Assembly: GCF_001787335.1 (NCBI RefSeq)
Contig: NZ_CP014674.1
Coordinates: 1,902,501-1,966,500 of the forward strand
Direction of reading: 5' to 3'
Source of the DNA: Kozakia baliensis
Lineage (GTDB): Bacteria > Pseudomonadota > Alphaproteobacteria > Acetobacterales > Acetobacteraceae
DNA length: 64,000 nt
The notes under the pieces are model-generated. The model was given only the letters and a program-made list of their open reading frames with translations. It did no database searches and was not told the DNA's origin. Both the position numbers and the translations under genes were made by a program. Below, piece by piece: positions 25,846-35,571 of this stretch. The stretch's first letter is position 1. Each line of letters begins with the position of its first letter.

Positions 25846-27927
25846 TTACCAAATTTTAACGCGCTCCTCAGGAGACAGATAGAGCTTATCGCCCGGCTTC
25901 ACACCGAAGGCCGCATACCATGCATCGATGTTATGCATCGGCAGATTAACACGCGCTTCCGGCGCGGAATGCGGATCGGTGACAGCACGATTGCGAATGG
26001 TGTCTTCACGCAGTTTCTGCCGCCAAACCTGCGCCCAGCCCAGGAATACGCGCTGATCGCCGGTCAGCCCATGCACAACCGGCGCGGGCTTGCCGTGTAG
26101 CGATGCATGATAGGCATCGAGCGCCAAGGTCAGTCCACCGAGATCGGCGATATTCTCGCCCATCGTCATTTTGCCATTGAGATGCACGCCCGGCAGCACT
26201 TCGAAAGCATCATATTGCTTACCGAATTTATCCGCCAACGCCTGGAAGCGCTTAACGTCTTCAGGCGTCCACCATTGATGCAAACGTCCATGCTCGTCGA
26301 ACTGGCGTCCTTGATCGTCGAAGGAATGCGTCATTTCATGACCGATGACGCCACCGATACCGCCGTAATTGACGGCGGTATCGCCCGTCGGATCGAAGAA
26401 GGGCGGTTGCAAAATGGCAGCGGGGAACACGACCTCAACCTGAGTGGGATCGTTATAGGCGTTCACCGTCTGCGGCGTCATAAACCATTCGTTGCGATCG
26501 ACCTTCTGACCGAGATGGCTAAGGTCGTAATGCCATTTAAAGGCGATGGCGCGCTGCGCATTTCCGTAGATATCGCCAGGCTTCACTACGAGAGATGAAT
26601 AATCACGCCATTTGTTCGGATAGCCGACTTGGATTTCGAAATTACCCAGCTTCTGCAATGCCGCCGCGCGCGTCTGAGGAGACATCCAGGCATTATGCTG
26701 CAAGCGAACGGCGAATGCCGCCTTCACTTCATGGGTTAGGGACGTGATGCGCTCCTTCGCCGCCGGCGGGAAGTATTTCGCGACGTAAATCTTACCAATA
26801 GCCCACCCCATGCCGGAACTCGTCGCCGCGACGCCGCGCTTCCAGCGTTCGGCAAGCTGCGGTTGCCCTTCCAACGTGTGTTGGTTGAAATCGAATGACG
26901 CCTGAACAAAGTTCTTGCTCAGATTTGATGCCGCGTTATCCACCAGATGATAAGCGAGCCAGGCGCGCAAGGTCGTGAAATCCGTACCCGCAATAATTTT
27001 CGCCATGCCCGTCAACGCGGAAGGCTCGTTCACCACCACGCGATAATTTTCGATATGATCCGCAGGGACTCCAGCGTTGGTCAACAGCACCGACCAATCG
27101 ATTCCCGGCGCGCGCTTGGCCAGTTCTCCAACCGTCATCGGATTATAGGTTTTGACCGGGTCACGCTGCTCCGTCTTGCTCCACTGGACCTTGGCAAGAT
27201 TCGTCTCCAGCGCGACGATCTTTCCGGCCACGCTCGTTGCGTCCTGCCAGCCGATCAGGCCAAGGGCTTTCGCAATGTAGGCTTGATAGGCCGCTTTCTT
27301 CGCCGCAAATTCCGGCTTCAGATAATAATCGCGATCCGGCAAGCCGAGGCTGCCTTGATCGATCATTAGCGCATATTGCGTCGGGTCATTCGCATCGGCG
27401 TCGATAGAAATCCCGAACGGAATGAACTGGAAGGAACCTTGCGCTTTGCCAAACAAAGTTGCCAGCGCCTGTACGTCATTGATTTTCTTGACCGCATCCA
27501 GATCGGGCTGAAGCGGAGTTGCGCCCAGTTTCTCCGCCGTCGCTTCATCTAGGAAACTGGCGTAATAAGCGCCGAGTTTCTCTTCCGTCGTTTTGGGATC
27601 GGCCGCAGGGTTTTTGCCCGCGTCACGCAAAATTCCCTGCACGCGTTCGCGCGCCGTATCAGCGAGAATGACGAACGGACCGAAGGAAGACCGATCCGGC
27701 GGAATAACGATATGTTGAAGATAAGTGCCGTTGGCGTAGTCGAAGAAATCGTTGCCCGGATTGATCTTCTTATCCATTCCGGATGTATCGAAGCCCCATT
27801 TGGGGTCGTAGGGTTTGACCGTTTCGCTTGCGGAACCCTGCGCCTGAGCGCCTTGGCTCATGGTAGTTAAAGCCAACGCGCTGACTGCGCTCAGCACATG
27901 GAAACCAAAGCGTTTTCGTTGCATCAT
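25846..27927 (-). CDS. M13 family zinc metallopeptidase (neprilysin/PepO-like)
   Basis: About 693 residues. The first of two ATG codons starts a signal peptide (QRKRFGFHVLSAVSALALTTMSQGAQA), so the enzyme is exported to the periplasm. The zinc site HEMTH lies in GGVIGHEMTHSFDDQGRQFD, the third ligand glutamate in GENIADLGGL, and the substrate-binding NAYNDPTQVEVVFPAAILQPP matches the M13 N-A-F/Y-Y motif. The C-terminal end YLSPEERVKIW (normally C-x-x-W) lacks the cysteine. M13 enzymes cut short peptides. An upstream in-frame start at 27990 is not supported by a signal-peptide pattern. Confidence 0.92.
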   Translation of the reverse strand: MMQRKRFGFHVLSAVSALALTTMSQGAQAQGSASETVKPYDPKWGFDTSGMDKKINPGNDFFDYANGTYLQHIVIPPDRSSFGPFVILADTARERVQGILRDAGKNPAADPKTTEEKLGAYYASFLDEATAEKLGATPLQPDLDAVKKINDVQALATLFGKAQGSFQFIPFGISIDADANDPTQYALMIDQGSLGLPDRDYYLKPEFAAKKAAYQAYIAKALGLIGWQDATSVAGKIVALETNLAKVQWSKTEQRDPVKTYNPMTVGELAKRAPGIDWSVLLTNAGVPADHIENYRVVVNEPSALTGMAKIIAGTDFTTLRAWLAYHLVDNAASNLSKNFVQASFDFNQHTLEGQPQLAERWKRGVAATSSGMGWAIGKIYVAKYFPPAAKERITSLTHEVKAAFAVRLQHNAWMSPQTRAAALQKLGNFEIQVGYPNKWRDYSSLVVKPGDIYGNAQRAIAFKWHYDLSHLGQKVDRNEWFMTPQTVNAYNDPTQVEVVFPAAILQPPFFDPTGDTAVNYGGIGGVIGHEMTHSFDDQGRQFDEHGRLHQWWTPEDVKRFQALADKFGKQYDAFEVLPGVHLNGKMTMGENIADLGGLTLALDAYHASLHGKPAPVVHGLTGDQRVFLGWAQVWRQKLREDTIRNRAVTDPHSAPEARVNLPMHNIDAWYAAFGVKPGDKLYLSPEERVKIW

Positions 27928-28032
27928 TACGTTATCCGACAATTCTGAACCTGCGCCTTCATCAAAACAAAGGCAGTTGTTCACAAACATACAGATTCGG
28001 AATGAATTGCACAGGGTTTAGCCCACGTTAAT

Positions 28033-28662
28033 TTAACGGCGAGACCGTATTTTCTTTCCAGATTTAGCTGCGGGCGGGACGGCCTGTGCCAGAACATCGA
28101 AATCGAATACCGTCACCTTCTCCAAATAGGGAGCGGCAAATTCCTTGAATGCTTCATGCGCCGGATCGAAAAAGGCCGGATCGGTGACGACGGGTTTGCC
28201 AACATAAAAATTGCGGTCGCCTTCGGAACGGAAAGTGACGATGAAAGCCTGCTCCAAGCCATCATCTACCCCTTCCCCACTATTTTGCATCCCAGTTTCG
28301 ATCGAGACGACCGGATGCGAGCCATCGGAACGGCGTGTGTCCTGCGTGAGATGAAGGAAGCGTCCCGTAATTTCGGAGCGTTCGGCCAGGGTCGTCTTGG
28401 CCTTGTAGCGGAACATCACGATATGGCGCAGCAAACCGGGATGCCAGGTCGGCGATGTAAATTGCGCCGCACCGATTTGGGCCAGAAGTTGACGCGCCGC
28501 CATAGTGCCGACCGCTGGCGGGGGTGGCAGATTGACCGGGCCGTAAGAGGCGATCGGCAGCGAATAAGGATCGGCCTTCGCCTGAGAGAAAACGACCATG
28601 GCCGCCAAAGCAAGACCGCCTAACGACAGAGCGAAACGGGGAGACTTCCAAATCGACGACAT
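28033..28662 (-). CDS. Secreted Dabb (stress-responsive A/B barrel) protein
   Basis: 209 residues from an ATG with AGGAG about 9 bases before it. The N-terminus (FALSLGGLALAAMVVFSQAKA) is a signal peptide. From about residue 80 the segment LRHIVMFRYKAKTTLAERSEI, then FIVTFRSEGDRNFYV and FKEFAAPYLEKVTVFDF, is the Dabb domain, a dimeric ferredoxin-like barrel. Most Dabb proteins are cytoplasmic and poorly understood; an exported one is less common. The C-terminus is basic (KSGKKIRSRR). Confidence 0.75.
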   Translation of the reverse strand: MSSIWKSPRFALSLGGLALAAMVVFSQAKADPYSLPIASYGPVNLPPPPAVGTMAARQLLAQIGAAQFTSPTWHPGLLRHIVMFRYKAKTTLAERSEITGRFLHLTQDTRRSDGSHPVVSIETGMQNSGEGVDDGLEQAFIVTFRSEGDRNFYVGKPVVTDPAFFDPAHEAFKEFAAPYLEKVTVFDFDVLAQAVPPAAKSGKKIRSRR

Positions 28663-28760
28663 AAGACGCAGCTCCTGATGGCGAACACGAGAGAATATGA
28701 AGTCTAGCGCAAGGTGAATTTGCGCACGTTAAAATCGATGCACCCGAAACGTCACCAAAA

Positions 28761-29612
28761 TTAAGCCGCCGCGATTTGCCGTTTGAAGCGCCGCGCTTTC
28801 GCCTGGATGATATGGTACATCCCCTTCGCCACCCAGTTCTGCACACGGGAATGAGGGGTGAAGCCGATGGTCTTGAAAATCATGCTGGTGACGCGGTTGA
28901 TATGCTTGGGCTGATAGCACCCCATGGCCCGCGCCATATAGGCCGCGATGCAGCGCTTATGGTCGTAGGGCATATCGAGGGGTTCGTTCGTCGTATGGTA
29001 AGCGGATGCGAGTTCGTCGTCCTCGCTTTCCGTCACGCGCCCGAGCGCAATGCGGGTGCGCTGCCATACGCTTAGTTTCTCGCGCTTCAGATAACGGTGC
29101 ATATGATCGTAAAATAATTTGAAATGCCGATATTCGTCGGCGGCGATTTGCTTGCAGATTGCCTTGAGAACCGGCTCATCCGTCGCGTCCGCCAAGGCGG
29201 TGTAGAAAGATGAGGTTCCGGTTTCGACCATGCAACGCGCGATGAGTTCGCCCGTGCGGGAGCCGCGGACGGAGGCATCCACGTCCTGCTCGATATGATA
29301 GGTGGAGCGATAACGGTCGAACGCTTTCATGTAATCCCAGGAGGGATCGGCCAGCATGGCCCATTTCCCCAGCGCATCGCCGTGCTGGACTTCCTCGACG
29401 GCCCAATTATCCGCCGCCTGACGAAAATCCGGATCGCCCACGAAAACGTTGCCGAGATAGACGGCGTAATCCAGGCCGTTGCGTTCAACGACCGACGCCG
29501 CTTTAATCACGGGCACGATTTCCGGGTCCACTTTGGATGCGTCGAAAGCATCCCAGTCCATCTGCTCGATACGCCAATGTTTCATGTCGTCCTGATGCCA
29601 CGATCCGTTCAT
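28761..29612 (-). CDS. Ferritin-like diiron protein
   Basis: 283 residues from ATG 29612, chosen because GGGGAG lies about 9 bases upstream. Two E-x-x-H type motifs, EEVQHGD (near residue 70) and ADEYRHF (near 157), with further glutamates in the helices between them, outline a four-helix bundle that binds two irons. The C-terminal third is basic and has a helix ending in KARRFKRQIAAA. Families with this layout include rubrerythrin-like and oxygenase-type diiron proteins. I cannot name the substrate. It is divergent from bioB. Confidence 0.75.
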   Translation of the reverse strand: MNGSWHQDDMKHWRIEQMDWDAFDASKVDPEIVPVIKAASVVERNGLDYAVYLGNVFVGDPDFRQAADNWAVEEVQHGDALGKWAMLADPSWDYMKAFDRYRSTYHIEQDVDASVRGSRTGELIARCMVETGTSSFYTALADATDEPVLKAICKQIAADEYRHFKLFYDHMHRYLKREKLSVWQRTRIALGRVTESEDDELASAYHTTNEPLDMPYDHKRCIAAYMARAMGCYQPKHINRVTSMIFKTIGFTPHSRVQNWVAKGMYHIIQAKARRFKRQIAAA

Positions 29613-29717
29613 TTTGGGTAGCTCCCCCGCACATCCAGGTGACAAACTCCTCCCGTCTGTGGCATCGCTGCCGATCATTCCTTATGGACCCGTTCTTTTC
29701 TTACCGGAGCCTCGCGC

Positions 29718-30746
29718 ATGTCTCTCGCCACATTGTCCCGCGCCCCCGCGCCTTCTTCCTCCGCTTCGTCCGCGCGGGCGACAGGCGATTGGCGCCCGGA
29801 GATCCGCCATGACTGGACGCGCGATGAAGTGCAGGAAATTATGGACCTGCCCTTTCCCGAACTGATTTTCCGCGCACAGCTTGCGCATCGGGCTTATTTC
29901 GATCCGACACGCGTACAGATTTCCACACTGCTTTCCATCAAGACCGGCGGTTGCCCTGAAGATTGCGCCTACTGTCCGCAAAGCGCACTGCACGAACAAA
30001 GCGTCAAAGCCGATAAGCTGATGGAAGTGGAGAAAGTGCTGCGTGAGGCGCGCGCAGCTAAGGCGGCCGGAGCGGGGCGTTTCTGCATGGGCGCGGCATG
30101 GCGTTCGCCCAAGGAGCGCGACCTCGACACGGTTTGCGCGATGATCGAGGGCGTCAAGGAATTGGGGCTGGAGACTTGCGTCACGCTCGGCATGCTAGAT
30201 GCGCAGCAGAGCCAGCGTCTGCGAGATGCGGGGCTGGATTATTACAACCATAACCTCGATACCTCGCCTGAATATTACGACAAGATCATCACCACGCGCA
30301 CCTATCAGGATCGGCTGGATACGCTGGCCAACGTGCGCGATGCGGGCATAAATGTCTGTTGCGGTGGAATCGTCGGCATGGGCGAGGATGAATCGGATCG
30401 TGCCGGGCTGATCGCGACCCTCGCCTCCTTGCCCCAACACCCAGAAAGCGTGCCGATCAATCTGCTGGTTCGCGTTGCCGGCACGCCCCTGGCAGATGCG
30501 GAAGCGGTCGATCCGATTACCTTTGCCCGTGTCGTGGCCGCCGCGCGCATCACCATGCCCGCCAGCCATGTGCGTCTCGCCGCCGGTCGTGAATTGATGA
30601 GCGACGAAGCGCATGCGCTCGTGTTTCTCGCCGGAGCGAACTCCATTTTCTGCGGCGATAAGCTGCTGACCACACCCAACCCCGCCGAGCATCGCGACCG
30701 CAAGCTACTCGCCAGCCTAGGCATGAAGCCCATGACCGACGCGTAA
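29718..30746 (+). CDS. bioB: Biotin synthase
   Basis: 342 residues from an ATG with CGGAG upstream. The radical-SAM cluster motif [11 protein letters not shown] (cysteines at positions of C-x3-C-x2-C) is present near residue 80, and [16 protein letters not shown] and [12 protein letters not shown] match BioB conserved blocks binding SAM and the [2Fe-2S] cluster. The enzyme inserts sulphur into dethiobiotin to form biotin. No other bio gene lies in the window, so bioB stands alone here. Confidence 0.96.
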   Translation: MSLATLSRAPAPSSSASSARATGDWRPEIRHDWTRDEVQEIMDLPFPELIFRAQLAHRAYFDPTRVQISTLLSIKTGGCPEDCAYCPQSALHEQSVKADKLMEVEKVLREARAAKAAGAGRFCMGAAWRSPKERDLDTVCAMIEGVKELGLETCVTLGMLDAQQSQRLRDAGLDYYNHNLDTSPEYYDKIITTRTYQDRLDTLANVRDAGINVCCGGIVGMGEDESDRAGLIATLASLPQHPESVPINLLVRVAGTPLADAEAVDPITFARVVAAARITMPASHVRLAAGRELMSDEAHALVFLAGANSIFCGDKLLTTPNPAEHRDRKLLASLGMKPMTDA

Positions 30747-30775
30747 ACCGCCTTTGCGAAAGCAGGGCGTTTACG
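30742..30775. terminator. Convergent hairpin between bioB and reductase gene
   Basis: CGTAAACCGCC (30742-30752) can pair with GGCGTTTACG (30766-30775) with one bulged base. It covers both stop codons. It is a candidate bidirectional terminator, although there is no long T-run. Confidence 0.45.
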
Positions 30776-31835
30776 GAATGAAGCGCTCTGCTCTCAAACG
30801 TTCGAACAAATCGAAAAAGGAATGCGGCGTATCCTGATAATCAGCAAAACCCGCGATACGGCTTTTGCTCATATCCGTTACGCATTCCACTAGGCGACTT
30901 AAATCGGCGTCGGTATGCCAAGCCGAAGCCAATACATCGAGGCGTTCCTCCTGCAAGCCATATTTCCGACTAATCTCGCGCCAAAGTTTGGCATCGCCTG
31001 ACATTTGCAGTTCAAGAGAAGACGGACGCCTCGGATAAACCGCAGCCTCAATGCCGAACCACGACGCCAGTTGCGGCCATAGCCACTTCCAACGAAACAC
31101 GTCACCATTGACGATATTAAACGCCTCATTGCGCCCTGCCGCGCTGGTCGAGGCCCAGACGATCTGGCGCGCCAATTGCCTTGCATCCGTCACGTCGGTC
31201 AGGCCGTTCCATTGCACCTCCGAGCCGGGAAAAACAAAGGGGCGTCCCGTTTCCCGGCAGATCGTGGCATAAACGGCCAAGGTCGAACCGATATTCATAA
31301 CGTTCCCAATGGCATAGCCCACGATGGTATGCGGACGGTGTATGCTCCAGGAAAAACCGTCTCGTTCGGCGGCTTCGAACAGCGCATCTTCCTGGGCGTA
31401 GTAAAAATTCTCCACATCCAAGCGCGGCATGCTCTCGCGAAACGGCGTTTGCGGCGCTGCACTAGTACCATAAGCCTCGAATGGGCCAAGGTAATGCTTC
31501 AATCCAGTCACGAGAGCGGCATGATCCAATACGCCTGGATTGGGCAGAACTTCGAAAACATTGCGCAACATGGCGCTATTGACGATACAATTTTCATGTT
31601 CCGTCGCTCGCCGTGACCATGTGCAAAAGAAAACATGACTTGGTTCTAGATGAGCGAGCGCAGCTTTGAGGCCTTCCACGTCTAGAACGTCTGCCGCGAT
31701 TGGAAGAACACCGCGCGGAAGAGTAACGGTGCGACGCGCGAGACCATAGATCGCCCAACCGTCCGCCAGCAGACGATTGGCTAGATTTTGACCGACAATG
31801 CCGGTGGCTCCAACAATAAGCGCTTTACGAGACAT
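30771..31835 (-). CDS. PRISE-type short-chain reductase
   Basis: 354 residues from the ATG with AAAGGTAA upstream. The N-terminal VGATGIVGQNLANRLL binds NAD(P)H, followed by the R-R of IYGLARR and the later NFYYAQEDALFEAAERDGF and WSIHRPHTIVGYA, which match the progesterone-5-beta-reductase/iridoid-synthase-like (PRISE) extended SDR family. These reduce activated C=C bonds of enones; bacterial substrates are mostly unknown. It is divergent from an HxlR regulator, with an inverted repeat between the genes that suggests substrate- or redox-responsive control. Confidence 0.8.
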   Translation of the reverse strand: MSRKALIVGATGIVGQNLANRLLADGWAIYGLARRTVTLPRGVLPIAADVLDVEGLKAALAHLEPSHVFFCTWSRRATEHENCIVNSAMLRNVFEVLPNPGVLDHAALVTGLKHYLGPFEAYGTSAAPQTPFRESMPRLDVENFYYAQEDALFEAAERDGFSWSIHRPHTIVGYAIGNVMNIGSTLAVYATICRETGRPFVFPGSEVQWNGLTDVTDARQLARQIVWASTSAAGRNEAFNIVNGDVFRWKWLWPQLASWFGIEAAVYPRRPSSLELQMSGDAKLWREISRKYGLQEERLDVLASAWHTDADLSRLVECVTDMSKSRIAGFADYQDTPHSFFDLFERLRAERFIP

Positions 31836-31878
31836 GATGTTACCTTTCAGAAAACTCCATTGAGAGTGTGAGGTTTGA

Positions 31879-31911
31879 GGCACGAAGCGCAATCCGGCAC
31901 CATTTCGTGCC
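31879..31911. promoter_or_regulatory. Likely HxlR operator, inverted repeat
   Basis: Perfect 8-base arms GGCACGAA (31879-31886) and TTCGTGCC (31904-31911) lie 17 bases apart in the 101-base gap between the divergent reductase and HxlR genes. The arm centres are 25 bases apart. This layout fits a dimeric winged-helix repressor that controls both genes. Confidence 0.6.
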
Positions 31912-31936
31912 CTAGCCACTAAAAGGTTTCCGCATC

Positions 31937-32335
31937 GTGACGCAGCTTCCCGAAGAATATCGCCAGGCTCCTTTCGACGAAACCTGTGCACCGCGCCGCC
32001 TTTTACGCCTTTTCAGCGGCAAATGGACGACCATGATTTTGCATACGCTGCATCTGATGGGCGGCGGTTCGCGCCCGGGCCAATTGTTGCGCAACATTCC
32101 GGGGCTATCGAAAAAGATGATGACCCAAACGTTACGCGAACTCGAACAACTGGAATTGGTGGAGCGCGAGGTCCGGCAGGTGATGCCGCCGAAAGTGGAA
32201 TATCGTCTGACGAAGCTTGGCGAGGTTTTTATCGAGCCGATTGAAATGCTTTACACTTGGGGCACTCTGCACGAAGCCGAACTCAGCCAAGTTGCGGCGG
32301 CTTCGAAAGCGCTTTCTCGATCTGCGCTTTCTTAG
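31937..32335 (+). CDS. HxlR family transcriptional regulator
   Basis: 132 residues from a GTG, with AAAAGG about 10 bases before it. The winged-helix domain shows RRLLRLFSGKWTTMILHTL, RPGQLLRNIPGLSKKMMTQTLRELEQLELVER and VEYRLTKLG, the HxlR pattern. The short N-terminal cysteine (EETCAP-like position, residue 17) could be redox-active as in other HxlR proteins. It is divergent from the PRISE reductase and likely regulates it. Confidence 0.85.
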   Translation: MTQLPEEYRQAPFDETCAPRRLLRLFSGKWTTMILHTLHLMGGGSRPGQLLRNIPGLSKKMMTQTLRELEQLELVEREVRQVMPPKVEYRLTKLGEVFIEPIEMLYTWGTLHEAELSQVAAASKALSRSALS

Positions 32336-32411
32336 CCTTAGTGCGGGCTTTTTTGGCTCTTAAGTTCGAGAAAGACGTATTTCGCCGCCGCGACACGCAA
32401 GAGGAAAGAAC

Positions 32412-32915
32412 ATGGCTGAACCGACGACGCCGCAAGGGCCGGACATCAGTGAGGTGACCACGGAAAGGGAGTTGCTCGCTTTCTATCGCTCGGAAATCCG
32501 CTTCGAAAGCGAAGTGGTGAATGGACGTCTGCAGGCGCTGTTGACCTCACAAGCCTTCTTGGTGATCGCCTATGCAACGGCCATGACGGGATCGACCAAG
32601 CGATGGGGCGATAGCATGGTTTTGCTGATCCCGCCCCTGCTCGCCCTCTTGGGATTCATGCTGACTTTTCTCGCTTGGCCGGGTATCCGCGCGGCTTACG
32701 ACGCGATCGCGCGATGGGAGAACAAGCAGCATGAGTTGCATAAACGTTGCGGTTATCTGAGCGATTTCACTCTTGCGCCGAACGACAACGACACGCGCGA
32801 CATGATGAAACGCGCGCAGGAAGGCGCGCTTTTCGCCCACCGCGCGCCTCTGGTCTTTCTCATCGCCTGGGCGATCTTCGGCTTTATTCCGTTTTATCTC
32901 TATTGGTGGAAATAG
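32412..32915 (+). CDS. Small membrane protein, unknown
   Basis: 167 residues with AGAGGAAAG upstream of the ATG. A hydrophilic N-terminus of about 45 residues is followed by two adjacent membrane spans (residues ~46-62 and 72-92), a long cytoplasmic helical part rich in charged residues, and a final span FLIAWAIFGFIPFYLYWW. I do not recognise the family. Its end is three bases from the convergent TonB receptor gene. Confidence 0.65.
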   Translation: MAEPTTPQGPDISEVTTERELLAFYRSEIRFESEVVNGRLQALLTSQAFLVIAYATAMTGSTKRWGDSMVLLIPPLLALLGFMLTFLAWPGIRAAYDAIARWENKQHELHKRCGYLSDFTLAPNDNDTRDMMKRAQEGALFAHRAPLVFLIAWAIFGFIPFYLYWWK

Positions 32916-32918
32916 GGA

Positions 32919-35138
32919 TTATAGATCCGCCGTCACCGAGAATTTGAAAGTGCGCGGCAATCCTTCAAGCAAATAGCCGCCGAAAGACGATGCCCAATAG
33001 CGCGTATTGGCAAGGTTCTCGACGCCGAAGCGCGCAGTCAACGCCTTATGCTCCACAGTGAAGGTGTAGCGTGCACCAAGGTCGAAACGCGTCCAGTTCG
33101 GCAGGCGTTGTGTGTTGGCGGCGTTGGCCCACTGATGCCCAGTATGGACCACGCGCCCGGTAAGGGTTCCGCCAGTCAGGAAAGGGAGATCGTATTCTAG
33201 ATTGCCGTTGATGGTATAACCCGGCACGCCGATGGCGCGGTTGCCGTCATAAAGGCCACCGCTCGTGCGGCGCTGATTTGCATCAATGATCGCCGTGCCG
33301 CCATTGAAGCGCAGCCCTTTGATGATTTCACCGTTGACGTTGAGTTCGATGCCGCGATTTCTCTGCTGCCCGTTTTCAGTAAAAATATAGGAACCGGTAT
33401 TGCCAAGCGGCACGGAATAAGCACTTGGCTGCGCGATCTGATACAACGCCAGAGACGTGCTGAAGCGGCCGATATCGTATTTCGCGCCGACTTCATATTG
33501 GACCGTACGATAAGGCGCGAAAATCTGTCCGACATTGACGACATTACCCGTCGCGGATGGCCCTTCGGAAAGCCCTTCGATGCGGTTGAAATAAAGCGAT
33601 GTCTGGCGCGTCGGGTGCACGACCAGCCCGACCACCGGCGTAATGGCGGCTTGGTCGTAATGGCTTGTGCGGGACTGGTTCGTATAGCTGTAGCCGTTGA
33701 TCAGCATGTTCTGATAACGGAAGCCGCCTGTCAGGGCAACGCGACCGTTGAAGAACGTCATTGTATCCGAGAAGAAAAGGCTAAATAGGCGCGTCCGGTT
33801 GATCGGTTTGGGGTTAGCGGTATCCCCGCCTATCAGGGATTGAGTTGGAGAATTGGCGTAGTAAGGGGTGCGGTAGATATTGGTCGCGATGTTGGATGGC
33901 CACGCCATCGAATAGGCCGTGTCGTCTTCCGTCCATAAGCCGGAACCGCCAGCGTTGATTTCATGCTTGACCGGCCCGGTTGCGAAATGCGCACGCACGC
34001 CTGCGCGTGTGCTTTCATTCGTCTGTTGATACGGAACATACATGCTGCCCGCCGTTGAATCGCCAGTCAGCGCATTATTGACGGTAAGCGTCGAATAATT
34101 GCCTTTCTCATCCCCGCTCAAACCACCGAAGGCGGCATAGGCAGTAAGATATTTCGAGAAATCATGCTCGATATTAAGCATCCCGAACATGTAATTGAGG
34201 TTGTTATACGTCCAAGGCTGGCCGAAATTGCGCGACGGTGCGACTGCGCGAGGCACACGCGTTAAATTGCTGGCCAGAAAAATGGCCGGCCGCCCCCAAG
34301 TAACGCCTTGGTTCTGATAATCCATGTCGAGCGAGATGCGCGTCTTGTCATCCCGCCAGTCAAACCCACCGCCGACGGCAGTGGAATGGCGGCGCTCATG
34401 GTCGATTGAATCGTTGCCGCCCATCCCTGCAACATTGATGCACGCGCCGAAAGCTTTGTCGCGCCCGAAGCGACGGCTGAAATCCACGCTCCCACCGCCC
34501 ATGGCATTACTGGTGTAATCGCCCGTGACGCGCGTGATCGGCTCCTCGGTCGCATGCTTGAACATCAGGTTGATGTTGCCGCCAATGCTCGTGCCGCCGG
34601 GTGCCGCGCCGTTAAGGAAGGCGCTCGCACCGTTCATGATCTGCACCTGATCGTAAAGCTGCGGCGAAACGAGTTGGCGCGGCACGATGCCGTAAAGCCC
34701 GTTGATCGAAACATCGTCGCCATAAACCGGGAAACCGCGAATGACGAATTCTTCGGAGAAATTGCCGTAGCCGTAGGTCGTGCGCACGGACGGATCGTTT
34801 TCCAGCACTTGGCCGAGCGTCTGCGATTGCTGGTTGAGGATTAGCGCCGAGGTATAGCTGCGGATGTTGAAGGGAACGTCCAGCCCCTTCTTCGTGCCGA
34901 GCGCGCCGAGCTGACCGCCGGAGATGACTTCCATCTGGTTACGGCGCTTGGCTTTAACGACGATCTGCTCGTCGCTCTCCTTCTCTTTTTTCACATCGGC
35001 CGCTTTTGCCGCGTCGTCTTGCTTCGTCATGCTCTCCTGGGCTGATGCCATGGTGGGGAGGCTGACCGAAAACAGCAGCAGCATCGAATAAGCCAAGCTG
35101 CGGCGGGAGGCACACGGAACAAAGAAGAGCGGTTTCAA
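32919..35138 (-). CDS. TonB-dependent siderophore receptor
   Basis: About 739 residues. I favour the TTG at 35138 (GAGG seven bases upstream) over TTG 35144. A signal peptide (LAYSMLLLFSVSLPTMASA) is followed by a short region with a TonB-box-like stretch (DEQIVVKAKRR), a plug domain (~75-190: DVPFNIRSYTSALI, GGNINLMFKHA) and a 22-strand barrel ending in FKFSVTADL with the terminal aromatic/hydrophobic pattern. It imports a ferric siderophore across the outer membrane with TonB energy. No separate N-terminal signalling domain is seen. Divergent from the DUF3649-PepSY-DUF3325 genes, which fits a shared iron role. Confidence 0.93.
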   Translation of the reverse strand: MKPLFFVPCASRRSLAYSMLLLFSVSLPTMASAQESMTKQDDAAKAADVKKEKESDEQIVVKAKRRNQMEVISGGQLGALGTKKGLDVPFNIRSYTSALILNQQSQTLGQVLENDPSVRTTYGYGNFSEEFVIRGFPVYGDDVSINGLYGIVPRQLVSPQLYDQVQIMNGASAFLNGAAPGGTSIGGNINLMFKHATEEPITRVTGDYTSNAMGGGSVDFSRRFGRDKAFGACINVAGMGGNDSIDHERRHSTAVGGGFDWRDDKTRISLDMDYQNQGVTWGRPAIFLASNLTRVPRAVAPSRNFGQPWTYNNLNYMFGMLNIEHDFSKYLTAYAAFGGLSGDEKGNYSTLTVNNALTGDSTAGSMYVPYQQTNESTRAGVRAHFATGPVKHEINAGGSGLWTEDDTAYSMAWPSNIATNIYRTPYYANSPTQSLIGGDTANPKPINRTRLFSLFFSDTMTFFNGRVALTGGFRYQNMLINGYSYTNQSRTSHYDQAAITPVVGLVVHPTRQTSLYFNRIEGLSEGPSATGNVVNVGQIFAPYRTVQYEVGAKYDIGRFSTSLALYQIAQPSAYSVPLGNTGSYIFTENGQQRNRGIELNVNGEIIKGLRFNGGTAIIDANQRRTSGGLYDGNRAIGVPGYTINGNLEYDLPFLTGGTLTGRVVHTGHQWANAANTQRLPNWTRFDLGARYTFTVEHKALTARFGVENLANTRYWASSFGGYLLEGLPRTFKFSVTADL

Positions 35139-35268
35139 ACCCAAGCCTCATTGACAAACGACATGATGTGCGGCCACATACACGCGAATGAGAGACGCTC
35201 GCAACTACACTTCTTAAATAAAATGCGCACGCCTTTATTCGTGACCGTATTCGTTGCAACGGAGACAC

Positions 35269-35571
35269 ATGCGAACCAATCGCATCCATCCCTATGGTCG
35301 GAAAACTTCCAGCTATGTCGGGCATTGGGTCGTCACGGCCATCGTCGCGACGATTTTCGCTTATGCCGTGGGGCTTCTCATTCTCGGCTTCGTCATGCGC
35401 CTTTCCGCCCCTCCGTTGCAGAGCGCTCTCGTGCTCGGTCAGATTTTAGCCGTCGCTTCCCTGCCCTTATTGATATTGCTGATTTTCGCCATTCCCTCGC
35501 ATCGCCGCGTTCTGGCGGGCTTTGGCGCCTGCGGGTTCGTGCTTCTGCTTTTTGAATTGACGCAGTTCTAA
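35269..35571 (+). CDS. DUF3649 family membrane protein
   Basis: 100 residues from the ATG with GGAG upstream. It is short with two or three hydrophobic segments, the first preceded by the basic RTNRIHPYGRKTSSYVGHWV. The layout and its position before a PepSY protein fit the small DUF3649-type iron transport accessory proteins. The next gene starts at its stop (TAATG). The 124-base gap to the divergent receptor probably holds the regulatory sites; I see no convincing Fur box. Confidence 0.65.
   Translation: MRTNRIHPYGRKTSSYVGHWVVTAIVATIFAYAVGLLILGFVMRLSAPPLQSALVLGQILAVASLPLLILLIFAIPSHRRVLAGFGACGFVLLLFELTQF

Noticed and set aside
32334-32354. Weak terminator after the HxlR gene
   Set aside because: The stem is only four base pairs (AGCC/GGCT) before the T-run, too short to be convincing.
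35145-35268. Fur box between the TonB receptor and DUF3649 genes
   Set aside because: I looked for the 19-base Fur palindrome and found only weak partial matches, not enough to report.
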